This document shows, piece after piece, positions 56,157 through 64,000 of a DNA stretch of 64,000 nt. Positions within the stretch are counted from its first letter, which is position 1. Each line of letters opens with the position of its first letter. The DNA is taken from positions 868,001 to 932,000 of the forward strand of contig OY970285.1 of the NCBI GenBank assembly GCA_963716005.1, in the 5' to 3' direction. This stretch comes from CAVRUF01 sp963716005. GTDB lineage: Bacteria > Actinomycetota > Thermoleophilia > Gaiellales > Gaiellaceae. Below the pieces are notes generated by a model. The model saw only the letters and a program-made list of their open reading frames with translations, had not been told where the DNA came from and made no database searches. A program made the translations under genes and the position numbers.

Positions 56157-58720
56157 GTGGACGTCATCACCACGCACACGAACACGGACTTCGACGCGTT
56201 TGCGTCGCTCGTCGCCGCACGGCGCCTCTATCCGGGCGCCGTCGCCGCGCTGCCCGGATCGATGAACCGCAACGTCCGCGAGTTCTTCCGCCTGCACGCC
56301 GACGAGCTCGAGATCGCCGACACGGGAACTGTCGACCACGAGGCGATCGAGCGCCTGATCGTCGTCGAGACCGTGCATGCCGAGCGCATGGGTGAGTTCG
56401 AGGAGGTCGCGCTGCGGCCCGGCATCGAGCTCGTCGTCTTCGACCACCATCAGCCCGAGCGGCCGGAGTGGCTGCCCGAGGAGAGCCTCGTCCTCTCGGA
56501 GGACGGCGCGCTCACGACCACGCTCGTCGGGATCCTCGCCGAGCGCGAGATCGAGCCGACGCCGCTCGAGGCGACGGTGTTCGCGCTCGGCATCCACGAG
56601 GACACGGGCTCGCTCACCTATCCGGCGGTGACGCAGCGCGACGCCGACGCGCTCGGGTGGTGCCTGCGCCACGGCGCGCGCCAGGACATGATCGCCCAGT
56701 ACCTCCACACGCCGCTCGGCACGCAGGAGCGCGCGCTCTTCGAGGCGCTCGTCACCGGGATCGAGACACACGACGCCGGCGGCTTCGAGGTGCTCGTCAC
56801 CGCGGTCGCCTGGCCCGAGTACGTCGACGGGATCTCGAACCTCGTCCACAAGCTGATCGACCTCACCGATGCGCGCGGCCTCGTCGCGCTCGTCGAGATG
56901 GGGGAGCGCGTGTTCTGCGTCTCGCGCACCCGCGTGGCCGAGCTCGACGCATCCGCGCTCGCGGGCGCGCTCGGAGGCGGCGGCCACACGCAGGCGGCCT
57001 CGGCTGTCTATCCGCGGATCGCTCGACGACGCGCGCTCGCAGCGTGCTGCGCCGCGCTCCCCGGAGCCGTGCGCCGCGCCGCTCACCGCGGGCGAGATCA
57101 TGTCGCGCCCGCCGCGGTTCGTCTCCGCCGACGACACGGTCGCGCACGCGATGGTCGAGTGCCAGCAGCACCGCCAGAGCGGCATTCTCGTCGGCGAGCC
57201 CGCGAAGCTCGAGGGCGTCGTCACGCGGGAGGATCTCGACAAGGCCGTCGCCCACGATCTCGCGCACGCTCCGGTGAAGAGCGTCATGACCGCGACCGTG
57301 GTCACCTGCGCCGAGGAGACCCCGCTCGCCGAGGCGCAGCGGCTCGTCTCCCAGACCGACGTGGGGCGAATCGCGGTCGTCACGAAGGGCACGGTCGTCG
57401 GCGTGGTCACGCGCAGCGACGTGCTGCGCGCGCTCGACGAGCCCGTGGCCGAGGCGCCGCTCGTCGTCGACAACCTGGCCGACGGGCTGCGGGCACGCGA
57501 GGGATTCGCAGCCGTCTTCGAGGCCGCGGCCGCCGCGTCGGGGCCGTTCGACGGCGTGTACCTCGTGGGCGGCGCCGTGCGCGACGTCCTCATGGACGAG
57601 CCGACCTTCGACCTCGACATCGCCGTCGAAGGGAGACGGGATCGCGTTCGGCCGCGCGCTCGCGTCGGCGCTCGGCGGCCGCGCCGTCCCGCACGAGAAG
57701 TTCGGCACCGCGGTCGTGATCGCCGGCGACGGGACCCGCGTCGACGTGGCCACGACCCGCACCGAGTTCTACGACCGTCCCGCCGCGCTCCCGCGCGTCG
57801 AGCGCGCGACGCTGCGCCAGGATCTCTTCCGCCGCGACTTCACGATCAACGCCATGGCCGTGTCGCTGAAGGGCGACTCGTTCGGCGACCTGATCGACTT
57901 CTTCGGCGGGCGCACGGACCTCGAAGCCGGCGTCGTGCGCGTCCTGCATCCGCTCTCGTTCATCGACGACCCGACGCGCCTCTTCCGCGCGATCCGCTAC
58001 GAGAACCGCTACGGCTTCCGCATGGACGGGCACACGGCGGGGCTCGCCCGTGCGTGCGTCGAGATGAACCTGGTCGGCGAGCTGTCGTCCGCGCGCCTGC
58101 GCGACGAGCTCCAGCAGCTGCTCGGGGAGGCACGCATCGACGCCGCCGTCGCGCGGCTCCACGAGCTGGGCGTCGCCGCGGCGATCCACCCGCACCTGGC
58201 CGCCGACGACGAGGCGGTGCGCCTGATCGGCCTCTCCGACGAGCTCCGTGCGAAGTTCACGCCCGAGGTTCCCGCCTGGCGGGCGCGCCTCGCCGTGCTC
58301 GCCCGCGACCTCCCGCCGGACGAGCTCTTCGACTGGTTCGCGCGCCTCCGCGTGCGCCGCCGCGACGCCGCGCTCGTCGCCGACGCAGTGACGGTCGCTC
58401 CGAAGCTCGTCGAGCTCGTGGGCGGAACCGACGAGCCGGCCGAGCTGCGCCGCCTCGTCGAGCCGCACGATCCCGACGGCGCGCTCTACGCGCTCGTCCT
58501 CGCGGGCGATCCCGCGCGGGAGCGGCTCATCCGCTACTTCGAGGAGCTGCGGACCGTCCGCCTGGAGATCACGGGCGGTGACCTCGCGACCCTCGGCGTG
58601 GCCGAGTCGCCGCGGGTGGGGGAGATCCTCGACGAGCTCCTGCGCCGCAAGGTGAACGGCGAGCTGGGCGACCGCGCGGCCGAGCTGGACGCGGCCAAAG
58701 AGTTGCTCGGAGTCGCATGA
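56157..58720 (+). CDS. DHH/DHHA1 - CBS pair - poly(A)polymerase/CCA-type nucleotidyltransferase fusion (frame-broken)
   Basis: About 855 residues. N-terminal DHH phosphoesterase (HTNTDFDAFASLVAARRLYPG, VFDHHQPERPEW, HEDTGSLTYP) with DHHA1 ending LGGGGHTQAASAV. Two CBS domains follow (IMSRPPRFVSADDTVAHAM; VKSVMTATVVTCAEETPLAEA). Last is a class II nucleotidyltransferase: VYLVGGAVRDVLMDEPTFDLDI, RRD-FTINAMAVSL, DPTRLFRAIRYENRYGF. Such fusions are known for A-adding or CC-adding tRNA enzymes in deep-branching bacteria. Breaks cluster at about 57012-57078 (four, each cured by one CG) and near 57630 (one). ATGA overlap with the next gene. Confidence 0.88.
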
Positions 58721-59349
58721 ACAACGACGTCGAGACCTTCCTCTATCTCGCGCCGGTCATCCTCGTCAGCCTCGTGCTGCACGAGCTGGCGCACGCGATC
58801 GTGGCCACCAAGTTCGGCGATCCGACCCCGCGCGAACAGGGTCGGCTGACGCTCAACCCGATCCCGCACCTCGACCCGATGGGCACGGCGCTCTTCGCCA
58901 TCACCTACTTCACGACCGGCTTCGTCTTCGGCTGGGCCAAGCCGGTCATGGTCGACACGCGCTACCTCCGCAAGCCGCAGCAGCAGATGGCGGTCATCGC
59001 CGTGGCGGGCCCCGCGACGAACTTCCTGCTTGCGATCCTCATCGCCGGGATCATCATCCACGGCGGAGTCACGCCGTTCAGCGAGGCCGACAAGGTGCTC
59101 AACTACGCCTACCAGGTGAACGTCGTGCTCGGAATCTTCAATCTGCTGCCGATTCCTCCGCTCGACGGCTCGCGGATCGTGGCCGCGGCGATGAACGAGG
59201 CGACCTACACCCGCTGGCGGCAGCTCGACCAGTACGGGTTCATCGCGATCTTCGCCGTGATCATCGTGTTCAACGAGCAGTGGTCTCAGTTCATGAGCTC
59301 CGCGCTCGCCGAGACCACGGACGTCATCGTGTGGATGGTCCGCGGGTGA
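58717..59349 (+). CDS. Site-2 protease-like M50 family metalloprotease
   Basis: 210 residues. Zinc motif HELAH in the first membrane helix (SLVLHELAHAIVATKFGDPTP), GPATNFLLAILIAGI, and the second metal motif NLLPIPPLDGSRI. Compact form lacking PDZ or CBS domains, widespread in bacteria; substrate unknown. ATGA/GTGA overlaps on both sides. Confidence 0.9.
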   Translation: MNNDVETFLYLAPVILVSLVLHELAHAIVATKFGDPTPREQGRLTLNPIPHLDPMGTALFAITYFTTGFVFGWAKPVMVDTRYLRKPQQQMAVIAVAGPATNFLLAILIAGIIIHGGVTPFSEADKVLNYAYQVNVVLGIFNLLPIPPLDGSRIVAAAMNEATYTRWRQLDQYGFIAIFAVIIVFNEQWSQFMSSALAETTDVIVWMVRG

Positions 59350-60065
59350 CCGTGCTCGGCTGGGAAAGTGCGCCCGCCGGCGTGCGCGTCGCCTTCGCCA
59401 CACGCCAGGGCGGCGTCAGCGAGGGCCCGTTCGCGTCGCGCAACCTAGGGCTTCTCACCGACGACGCGCCGGCGAACGTGGTCGAGAACCGCACGCGCCT
59501 CTGTGCCGAGCTCGACGTCGATCCGGCCGCGGGCTCGATGGCGTACCAGGTGCATGGCGCGAGGGTGGAGGAAGCGCAGGCGCTCGGCCTGGCCACGCCG
59601 GGAACGCGTTATCCGGCCTGCGACGGGCTCGCGACGAGCGAGCGGGGCCGTCCGCTCATGCTCGTCACTGCCGATTGCCTGCCGATCGCGCTCGCGCGCC
59701 GGGACGGGACTCGGCTCGCCGTGCTCCACGCGGGTTGGCGCGGGCTGCTCGCCGGCATCGCGCGGGAAGGAGTGAAGGCGGTCGGAGGTCCGGTGAAGGT
59801 GGCCATCGGGCCGGGGATCGGCGTGTGCTGCTACGAGGTCGGCGGCGAGGTGCTCGAGCCGTTCCGCGCGCGGTTCGGCGACTCGGTCGTGCGCGACCGC
59901 AACCTGGATCTCCCGGGCGCGGCCGAGCTGGCGCTCCGCGAGGCCGGGGTGGAGGAGATCGAGCGCAGCCCGCACTGCACCGCCTGCGAGCCGGAGCTCT
60001 TCTTCTCCCACCGTCGCGACCAGGGAGTCACGGGCCGCCAGGGGATACTCGGTGTTATCGGCTGA
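59346..60065 (+). CDS. pgeF: YfiH/PgeF-type multicopper-oxidase-fold protein (laccase domain)
   Basis: 239 residues. Conserved residues: QVHGARV (His), TADCLPIAL (Cys), VLHAGWRGLLAGI (His) form the purine/zinc site; ATRQGGVSEGPFASRNLGL opens and FFSHRRDQGVTGRQG closes the family. PgeF removes mis-incorporated Ser in peptidoglycan or acts on purine nucleosides. It precedes yggS and sepF as in many Gram-positive division clusters. GTGA overlap with the M50 gene. Confidence 0.88.
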   Translation: MTVLGWESAPAGVRVAFATRQGGVSEGPFASRNLGLLTDDAPANVVENRTRLCAELDVDPAAGSMAYQVHGARVEEAQALGLATPGTRYPACDGLATSERGRPLMLVTADCLPIALARRDGTRLAVLHAGWRGLLAGIAREGVKAVGGPVKVAIGPGIGVCCYEVGGEVLEPFRARFGDSVVRDRNLDLPGAAELALREAGVEEIERSPHCTACEPELFFSHRRDQGVTGRQGILGVIG

Positions 60066-60660
60066 GCGCCTCCGGGAGAACCTCGCCCGCGTGCGCGACG
60101 AAATCGGGCCTGACCCGCAGATCGTCGTCGCCACGAAGTACGTGACCGTCGAAGAGCTGGGCGTCCTCGCGGAGGCCGGCGTCGAGACGGTGGGGGAGAA
60201 CCGCCTCCAGGACCTCGAGGCGAAGTACGAGCGCTGGGGCGACTCTTTCCAATGGCACTTCATCGGCCATCTCCAGTCGCGCAAAGCGCCGCGCGTCTCC
60301 GAGTTGGTCGAGCTGGTGCACTCGCTCGACTCGCTCTCGTCGGCGCGGCGCCTCTCGGTTCCGAGCCTGGTCGAGGTCAACCTCTCCGGGGAGGAATCGA
60401 AGTCCGGTGTTCCCGCCGAGGAGCTCGGCCGATTCCTCGCGGATGCGCGCAACGAGGGCGTCGAGATCCGCGGTCTCATGACCATGCCGCCGCTCACCGG
60501 AGACCCCGAGGACTCGCGTCCGTTCTTTCGCCGGCTGCGCGAGCTGGCGTCCGATCACGGCCTCCCGGAGCTGTCCATGGGGACGTCGCAGGACTACCGC
60601 GTGGCCGCTGAGGAAGGGGCGACGTTCGTGAGGGTCGGATCGAGCCTGTTCGACCGTTAG
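60052..60660 (+). CDS. yggS: YggS family PLP homeostasis protein
   Basis: 202 residues. PLP Lys in IVVATKYVTVEEL, GENRLQDLEAKYE, WHFIGHLQSRKAP, SLVEVNLSGEESKSG, GLMTMPPLTGD and the phosphate site SMGTSQDY are conserved. The helix between SLSSARRL and SVPSLVEVN is about ten residues shorter than usual, perhaps an in-frame deletion. Overlaps pgeF by 14 bases. Confidence 0.9.
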   Translation: MLSAERLRENLARVRDEIGPDPQIVVATKYVTVEELGVLAEAGVETVGENRLQDLEAKYERWGDSFQWHFIGHLQSRKAPRVSELVELVHSLDSLSSARRLSVPSLVEVNLSGEESKSGVPAEELGRFLADARNEGVEIRGLMTMPPLTGDPEDSRPFFRRLRELASDHGLPELSMGTSQDYRVAAEEGATFVRVGSSLFDR

Positions 60661-60663
60661 AAT
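60658..60663 (+). promoter_or_regulatory. -10 box of sepF built on the yggS stop (TAGAAT)
   Basis: yggS stop TAG begins TAGAAT; the sepF ATG follows 11 nt later. Confidence 0.4.
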
Positions 60664-60674
60664 CTTTCGGTTCC

Positions 60675-61217
60675 ATGGGAGTTGGACAGGTCTGGAATCG
60701 GGCGCTCGTCTATTTCGGCATCGTCGAAGACGACGAATACTGGGACGAGGAGGCGTTCGACGCGGAGCAGGAGCTCGATCGCGGCTACCGCGAGCGTCCT
60801 AACGTGCGCCGGCTGCACCAGCGCCGCGAGCCCGAGTACGACGACTGGGCCGACCCGGACGCGGCCGCGCAGGCCACGGCCGAGCTGCGCCCGCCGTCGA
60901 CCGGCCGCAAGCCGCAGCTCGAGGCGGTCGGGGGCGGATCGGTGCGCGTGCACCTCGTCGTGCCGCGCAGCTTCAACGACGCGCAGGCGATCGCCGACAA
61001 GTTCAAGGACACCGTGCCCGTGATCCTCAACCTCCAGGGGACGGACACGGAGCTCTCGAAGCGCCTGATCGACTTCTCGAGCGGCCTGACGTACGCGCTG
61101 AACGGCGGGATGCAGCGGATCGCCGACAAGGTGTTCCTGCTGACGCCGCGCAACGTCGAGGTCTCCGCCGAGGAGCGCGCGCGGATGATCGAGCGCGGCT
61201 TCTTCAACCAGAGCTAG
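60675..61217 (+). CDS. sepF: Cell division protein SepF
   Basis: 180 residues. Amphipathic N-terminal membrane-targeting helix (VGQVWNRALVYFGIV), acidic disordered middle, and a C-terminal SepF core (VHLVVPRSFNDAQAIADKFK, PVILNLQGTDTELSKRLIDF, FSSGLTYALNGGMQRIADKV, FLLTPRNVEV). SepF anchors FtsZ in Actinomycetota lacking FtsA. Context yggS-sepF-yggT-divIVA is classical. Confidence 0.95.
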   Translation: MGVGQVWNRALVYFGIVEDDEYWDEEAFDAEQELDRGYRERPNVRRLHQRREPEYDDWADPDAAAQATAELRPPSTGRKPQLEAVGGGSVRVHLVVPRSFNDAQAIADKFKDTVPVILNLQGTDTELSKRLIDFSSGLTYALNGGMQRIADKVFLLTPRNVEVSAEERARMIERGFFNQS

Positions 61218-61293
61218 CCGGGCCGGTCTAGCACTCGCCAACGGTCCTCGCCTGTCTCGCATGGCCGCGTCCCGCCTTACAAGGGACCCTTAG

Positions 61294-61393
61294 CCCCGCC
61301 CAGGGTGGGGATGATTTCCACCCGCCGCCCACAGCCGAATGTACCGAGCGGCGGCGCCCGTGCCTGTGACGAAAGCGCGCCGACTGTGCGCCG
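61294..61393 (-). repeat. CGGCAC-repeat intergenic element, copy 6
   Basis: In the 229-base gap before yggT, on the minus strand: CGGCGC at 61393-61388 and 61382-61377 (11 bp apart), 33 nt, TACATT (61343-61338), GCGGGTGG (61325-61318), hairpin GGGTGG/CCACCC across 61303-61323. The 39-nt block 61294-61332 matches copy 5 at 35 positions, its differences lying inside the loop. Further on is an AAGGG/CCCTT inverted repeat (61281-61291). Confidence 0.65.
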
Positions 61394-61434
61394 GTTCATC
61401 CACAGCCGAGCCAACGCCGCCGCGCGCGGCGAAG

Positions 61435-61440
61435 TAGGTT
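61435..61440 (+). promoter_or_regulatory. -10 box of yggT (TAGGTT)
   Basis: TAGGTT ends 6 nt before the yggT GTG: leaderless spacing. Confidence 0.45.
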
Positions 61441-61446
61441 TCTCGC

Positions 61447-61749
61447 GTGCTCCTCGCCGACTCGATCTCGACCGCTCAAGACTTCGTCAACACGCTGACC
61501 TACGTCTACCTGGCGCTGATCCTCGCCTACATCATCATGTCCTGGATCCCGCTGCCCTACAACGTGTGGACGAACAAGCTCCAGCGGTTCCTCTACGACG
61601 TGGTCGAGCCGTACCTGCGCCTCTTCCGCCGGATCCTGCCGCGCACGGCCGTGGGCGGGCTCGGGCTCGACCTCTCGCCGATCCTCGCGATCCTCGCGCT
61701 CTTCCTCGTGAACCGGCTCCTGCAGGAGGGAATCGGGCTTCTGGGGTGA
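61447..61749 (+). CDS. yggT: YggT family membrane protein
   Basis: 100 residues with two hydrophobic segments (LTYVYLALILAYIIMSWIP and LDLSPILAILALFLVNRLL) joined by a loop containing LYDVVEPYLRLFRRILP, the YggT signature. Linked to division and osmotic tolerance in other bacteria; its exact role is unsettled. Confidence 0.88.
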   Translation: MLLADSISTAQDFVNTLTYVYLALILAYIIMSWIPLPYNVWTNKLQRFLYDVVEPYLRLFRRILPRTAVGGLGLDLSPILAILALFLVNRLLQEGIGLLG

Positions 61750-61759
61750 AGTAGCAGGC

Positions 61760-62233
61760 GTGTCTCTGACGCCTGTCGAGCTTCGCCACGTCAATCTTCC
61801 GCGCCGCGTGCTCGGCTATAAGCGCGCCAGCGTGCACGGGGTGTTCGACGAGGTCGTCGAGAGCTTCGAGAACGTCTGGCGCGACCGTGCCGACCTGCGC
61901 GACGAGGTCGACCGGCTCGAATCTGAGCTCGCCCGCTACAAGGAGCTCGACGTGCTGCTGCGCAACAGCCTCGTCTCGGCAGAGAGGGCCGCCGACGAGT
62001 TGCGCGCCCAGGCCGGCAAGGAGGCGGACACGATCGTGGAGGAGGCTCGCCTGCGCGCCCGCGAGATCGCGGCCGAGGGCCAAACCGAACGCGAGCGCAC
62101 GCTCAGCGAGATCCGGCGCCTCAAGGGCCTCGAGGCCGAGATGCGGGCGTCCTACCGCGCGTTCCTGACGCTCGCGCTCGAGCGGCTCGACAGCGACACG
62201 CAGTCGCAGCACGCCCCCGGTCAAGCCGCGTAG
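61760..62233 (+). CDS. DivIVA-domain protein
   Basis: 157 residues. N-terminal DivIVA motif LTPVELRHVNLPRRVLGYKR with conserved GY, then VDEVVESFENVWR-like coiled coil (helix through ~150, rich in Glu/Arg/Ala). Targets curved membrane and organises polar growth or division. No recognisable -10 nearby; probably cotranscribed with yggT. Confidence 0.9.
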   Translation: MSLTPVELRHVNLPRRVLGYKRASVHGVFDEVVESFENVWRDRADLRDEVDRLESELARYKELDVLLRNSLVSAERAADELRAQAGKEADTIVEEARLRAREIAAEGQTERERTLSEIRRLKGLEAEMRASYRAFLTLALERLDSDTQSQHAPGQAA

Positions 62234-62240
62234 CGCCGCC

Positions 62241-62246
62241 TATACT
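62241..62246 (+). promoter_or_regulatory. Near-consensus -10 box (TATACT) before lspA
   Basis: TATACT is the best -10 match in the window. Transcription would begin about 62253, which is after the ATG at 62249, so that ATG cannot be the start and a leader of 60 or more bases precedes the coding region. Confidence 0.45.
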
Positions 62247-62314
62247 CGATGGAGGCTCGCGGCGGTGAGGCGCTCGAGCGAACCGAGGAAAGGGACGGTC
62301 ACTGCGTGGGCCCC

Positions 62315-62968
62315 GTGAGGGAAGGTGAGCGGGACGGAACGGCTGGAAGCGAGGCGGATCGCAAGGATCCGGTGCGGCTCCAGTCGGCCGGCCGCGAGAG
62401 CGAGTTCTCCGCGCGTGCGCTCGACGTCCGCGTCGGCTCCGCGACCGACGGACGGGTGCCCATCTCCGTCGCCGAGCGGTCGCTCTCCGCTGGGCCGTTC
62501 GACTGGATAGCGCTCGCGGCGGTGGCATGCGCCGCCGTACTCGCGGACCAGCTGACCAAAGCGCTTGTAACCCGCAAGCTCGACGTCGGCGACTCGATCG
62601 ACATCGCCGGTCCGTTCACGATCCATCACGTCCACAACTCCGGGATCGCGTTCGGCCTCTTCTCGACCTGGGCCGACGTGGTCACGCTCCTCACGGCCGC
62701 GGCGGTCATCTGGATGGTCGCGTACTTCGCCCGTTCCGGCGCGCGACATCCCGTCCTGCCGGTCGCGCTCGGGCTCCTCATCGGAGGGAGTGCCGGCAAT
62801 CTCATCGACCGGATCCGGCTCGGCCACGTCACCGACTTTCTCGACCTGCGCTGGTGGCCGGCGTTCAACCTCGCCGACTCGTTCATCGTCACCGGCGTGA
62901 TCGTCCTGCTCGTCGCGATGATGGCGGCGGAGCGACGGCCGCCGTTGCACCGCCGCGGTGCCTCCTAA
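62315..62968 (+). CDS. lspA: Lipoprotein signal peptidase LspA with N-terminal extension
   Basis: 217 residues from the chosen GTG; the conserved enzyme begins near WIALAAVACAAVLADQLTKAL. Four membrane helices and the aspartyl protease pair are visible: GGSAGNLIDRIRLGHVTDF and FNLADSFIVTGV, with HVHNSGIAFGLFS. Cleaves prolipoprotein signal peptides. The ~60-residue leading part is Arg/Glu-rich and unlike the family; GTG at 62456 would give an ordinary length. Start uncertain. Overlaps rluD by 11 bases. Confidence 0.85.
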   Translation: MREGERDGTAGSEADRKDPVRLQSAGRESEFSARALDVRVGSATDGRVPISVAERSLSAGPFDWIALAAVACAAVLADQLTKALVTRKLDVGDSIDIAGPFTIHHVHNSGIAFGLFSTWADVVTLLTAAAVIWMVAYFARSGARHPVLPVALGLLIGGSAGNLIDRIRLGHVTDFLDLRWWPAFNLADSFIVTGVIVLLVAMMAAERRPPLHRRGAS

Positions 62969-63866
62969 GACGCTGATCGTCCCCGCCGAGGCGGCGGGCG
63001 AAAGGCTTGACCGGTTCCTCTCGGTGCTCGACGACATCGGCGCCCGCTCGGTCGCCGAGCGGATGCTCGCCGAGGGTCTCGTCACGGTCGACGGCCTGCC
63101 GCCACGCGTGAAGAGCCAGCGGCTGGAGGGCGGGGAGGAGCTGTCGTACGAGGCGCCTGCACCGCTCGCGAGCACCCTCGTGCCAGACGACACCGTCCCG
63201 CTCGAGATCGCCTGGGAGGACGAGCACCTGCTCGTCGTCGACAAGCCCGCGGGCGTCGTCGTCCATCCGTCCGCCGGGCATTCGGACGGCACCCTCGTCC
63301 ACGGCCTCCTCGCGCACTCGGTCGCCGGGGGAGACGAGGCCGAGCGGCCGGGGATCGTCCACCGCCTCGACCGGGACACGTCGGGCCTCCTCGTCGTGGC
63401 GCGTTCCGAGGACGCGCACCGCAAGCTCCAGCGGCTCATCCGCTCGCGCGACCTCACCCGCGAGTACACCGCGCTCGTGAAGGGGCGGCTGCGCTCGCGC
63501 GAGGGGCGCATCGAGGCGGCGATCGGCCGCGACCGCCACGACCCGACGCGGATCTCGCTCGACACGGTCCATCCCCGCGAGGCCGCGACCTGGTTCGAGC
63601 TGAAGGAGCTGCTCGGGGAGCGTGCCCTTCTCCGTGTGCGGCTCGAGACGGGTAGGACGCACCAGATTCGCGTCCACCTGGCCGCGATCGACCTGCCGGT
63701 GTCGGGCGATCCCGTCTACGGCATCGCCGAAGACCTGGGCCTCGAGCGCCAGTTCCTGCACGCCGCGCGGCTCGCATTCGTCCATCCGTTCACGAGCGAG
63801 GACATCGAGGTCGTGTCGCCGCTGCCGCCCGATCTCGCCGACGCGCTCGAAGCCGCGCGCGCCTAG
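62958..63866 (+). CDS. rluD: Pseudouridine synthase, RluA/RluD family
   Basis: 302 residues. N-terminal S4 domain (ERLDRFLSVLDDIGARSVAE), then the synthase with catalytic Asp in GIVHRLDRDTSGLLVVA, REYTALVKG, and the family end RTHQIRVHLAAIDLPVSGDPVYG (in pieces). Modifies uridines in 23S rRNA. lspA-rluD pairing is widespread. Stop shares CTAG with the following opposite gene. Confidence 0.94.
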   Translation: MPPKTLIVPAEAAGERLDRFLSVLDDIGARSVAERMLAEGLVTVDGLPPRVKSQRLEGGEELSYEAPAPLASTLVPDDTVPLEIAWEDEHLLVVDKPAGVVVHPSAGHSDGTLVHGLLAHSVAGGDEAERPGIVHRLDRDTSGLLVVARSEDAHRKLQRLIRSRDLTREYTALVKGRLRSREGRIEAAIGRDRHDPTRISLDTVHPREAATWFELKELLGERALLRVRLETGRTHQIRVHLAAIDLPVSGDPVYGIAEDLGLERQFLHAARLAFVHPFTSEDIEVVSPLPPDLADALEAARA

Positions 63867-64000
63867 GCCGCGCGGGCGCTCTTCTTGTCCTCGTAGAGCC
63901 GCCGGTCGGCGAGGGCGAACAGGTCGGCGGGCGCGCCATGTACCTCGGCCAGGTACGCGACGCCGGCGCTCGCGGTGACGCCCTCGGAAAGTCGCGTCCG
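63863..64000 (-). CDS. GGDEF-domain protein, C-terminal fragment
   Basis: Only the last 45 codons lie in the window. They read GVTASAGVAYLAEV then LFALADRRLYEDKKSARAA, the typical end of a GGDEF (diguanylate cyclase) domain: the final strand, then the AD-x-x-LY-x-x-K helix. The signature GGDEF loop and any sensor domain are outside, so activity cannot be judged. Confidence 0.75.
   Translation of the reverse strand, partial: RTRLSEGVTASAGVAYLAEVHGAPADLFALADRRLYEDKKSARAA

Noticed and set aside
62249..62456. RNase P-like or riboswitch RNA before lspA
   Set aside because: A GAGGAAAG string resembles part of RNase P RNA, but the other conserved regions are missing and the stretch is far too short.

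Overview
The window is about 70% GC and almost wall-to-wall coding, with many GTG starts, four-base GTGA/ATGA gene overlaps, a SigB/F-type sigma factor, SepF/DivIVA division genes and an ImuB/DnaE2 mutasome. This points to an Actinomycetota chromosome, perhaps of the class Thermoleophilia; the class is an inference from gene content, not from a marker search. No rRNA, tRNA, CRISPR array, insertion sequence or prophage was seen. No gene-free stretch exceeds 300 bases; the longest (1012-1209, 53123-53331, 61218-61446) are described as features.

Layout. 1-3710: a truncated EP-repeat protein, an RlpA-like barrel protein, mnmA, and an anti-sigma/sigma pair. 3711-12905: alaS, ruvX and mltG, then a near-complete shikimate block (aroE, aroC, a fused aroK-aroB, aroQ), pepP and efp. 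12905-17594: a biotin carrier fused to a degenerate carboxyltransferase, then accC, nusB and ispA. 18050-23367: tlyA, nadK, recN and pyrG. 23364-30409: a META lipoprotein, an M20 peptidase, a NUDIX hydrolase, alanine dehydrogenase, the deoB-deoA nucleoside salvage pair, mutM and a glutaredoxin. 30471-39757: recO, glyQS, then the PPDK regulatory protein with ppdK, a rhomboid and comB. 39754-47130: a VOC protein, an LGFP-repeat protein, and the SOS genes imuB and dnaE2, each with a LexA box. 47159-51269: a response regulator/histidine kinase/LuxR regulator set. 51297-58720: a phosphatase-fold protein, a class V aminotransferase, an HD protein, murA, ridA and a DHH-CBS-nucleotidyltransferase fusion. 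58717-64000: an M50 protease, yfiH, yggS, sepF, yggT, divIVA, lspA, rluD and the tail of a GGDEF gene.

Three window-wide patterns matter most. First, six intergenic elements share one design: CGGCAC direct repeats about one helical turn apart, a TANNNT -10 box 32-33 nt further on, then a GC-rich block with the core GCGGGTGG. They do not precede genes in any consistent way and look like a family of activator-controlled small RNAs or another dispersed signal. Second, many genes have TANNNT ending exactly 6 nt before the start codon, indicating leaderless transcription; in six places the upstream stop codon is itself the first half of that -10 box. Third, more than a dozen otherwise conserved genes are broken by small frameshifts, and about two dozen of these are each repaired by restoring one CG (or GC) to a CGCG/GCGC run. 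The affected genes include alaS, murA, nadK and recN, so this is most likely a sequence artefact. Coordinates for broken genes span the whole intended gene.
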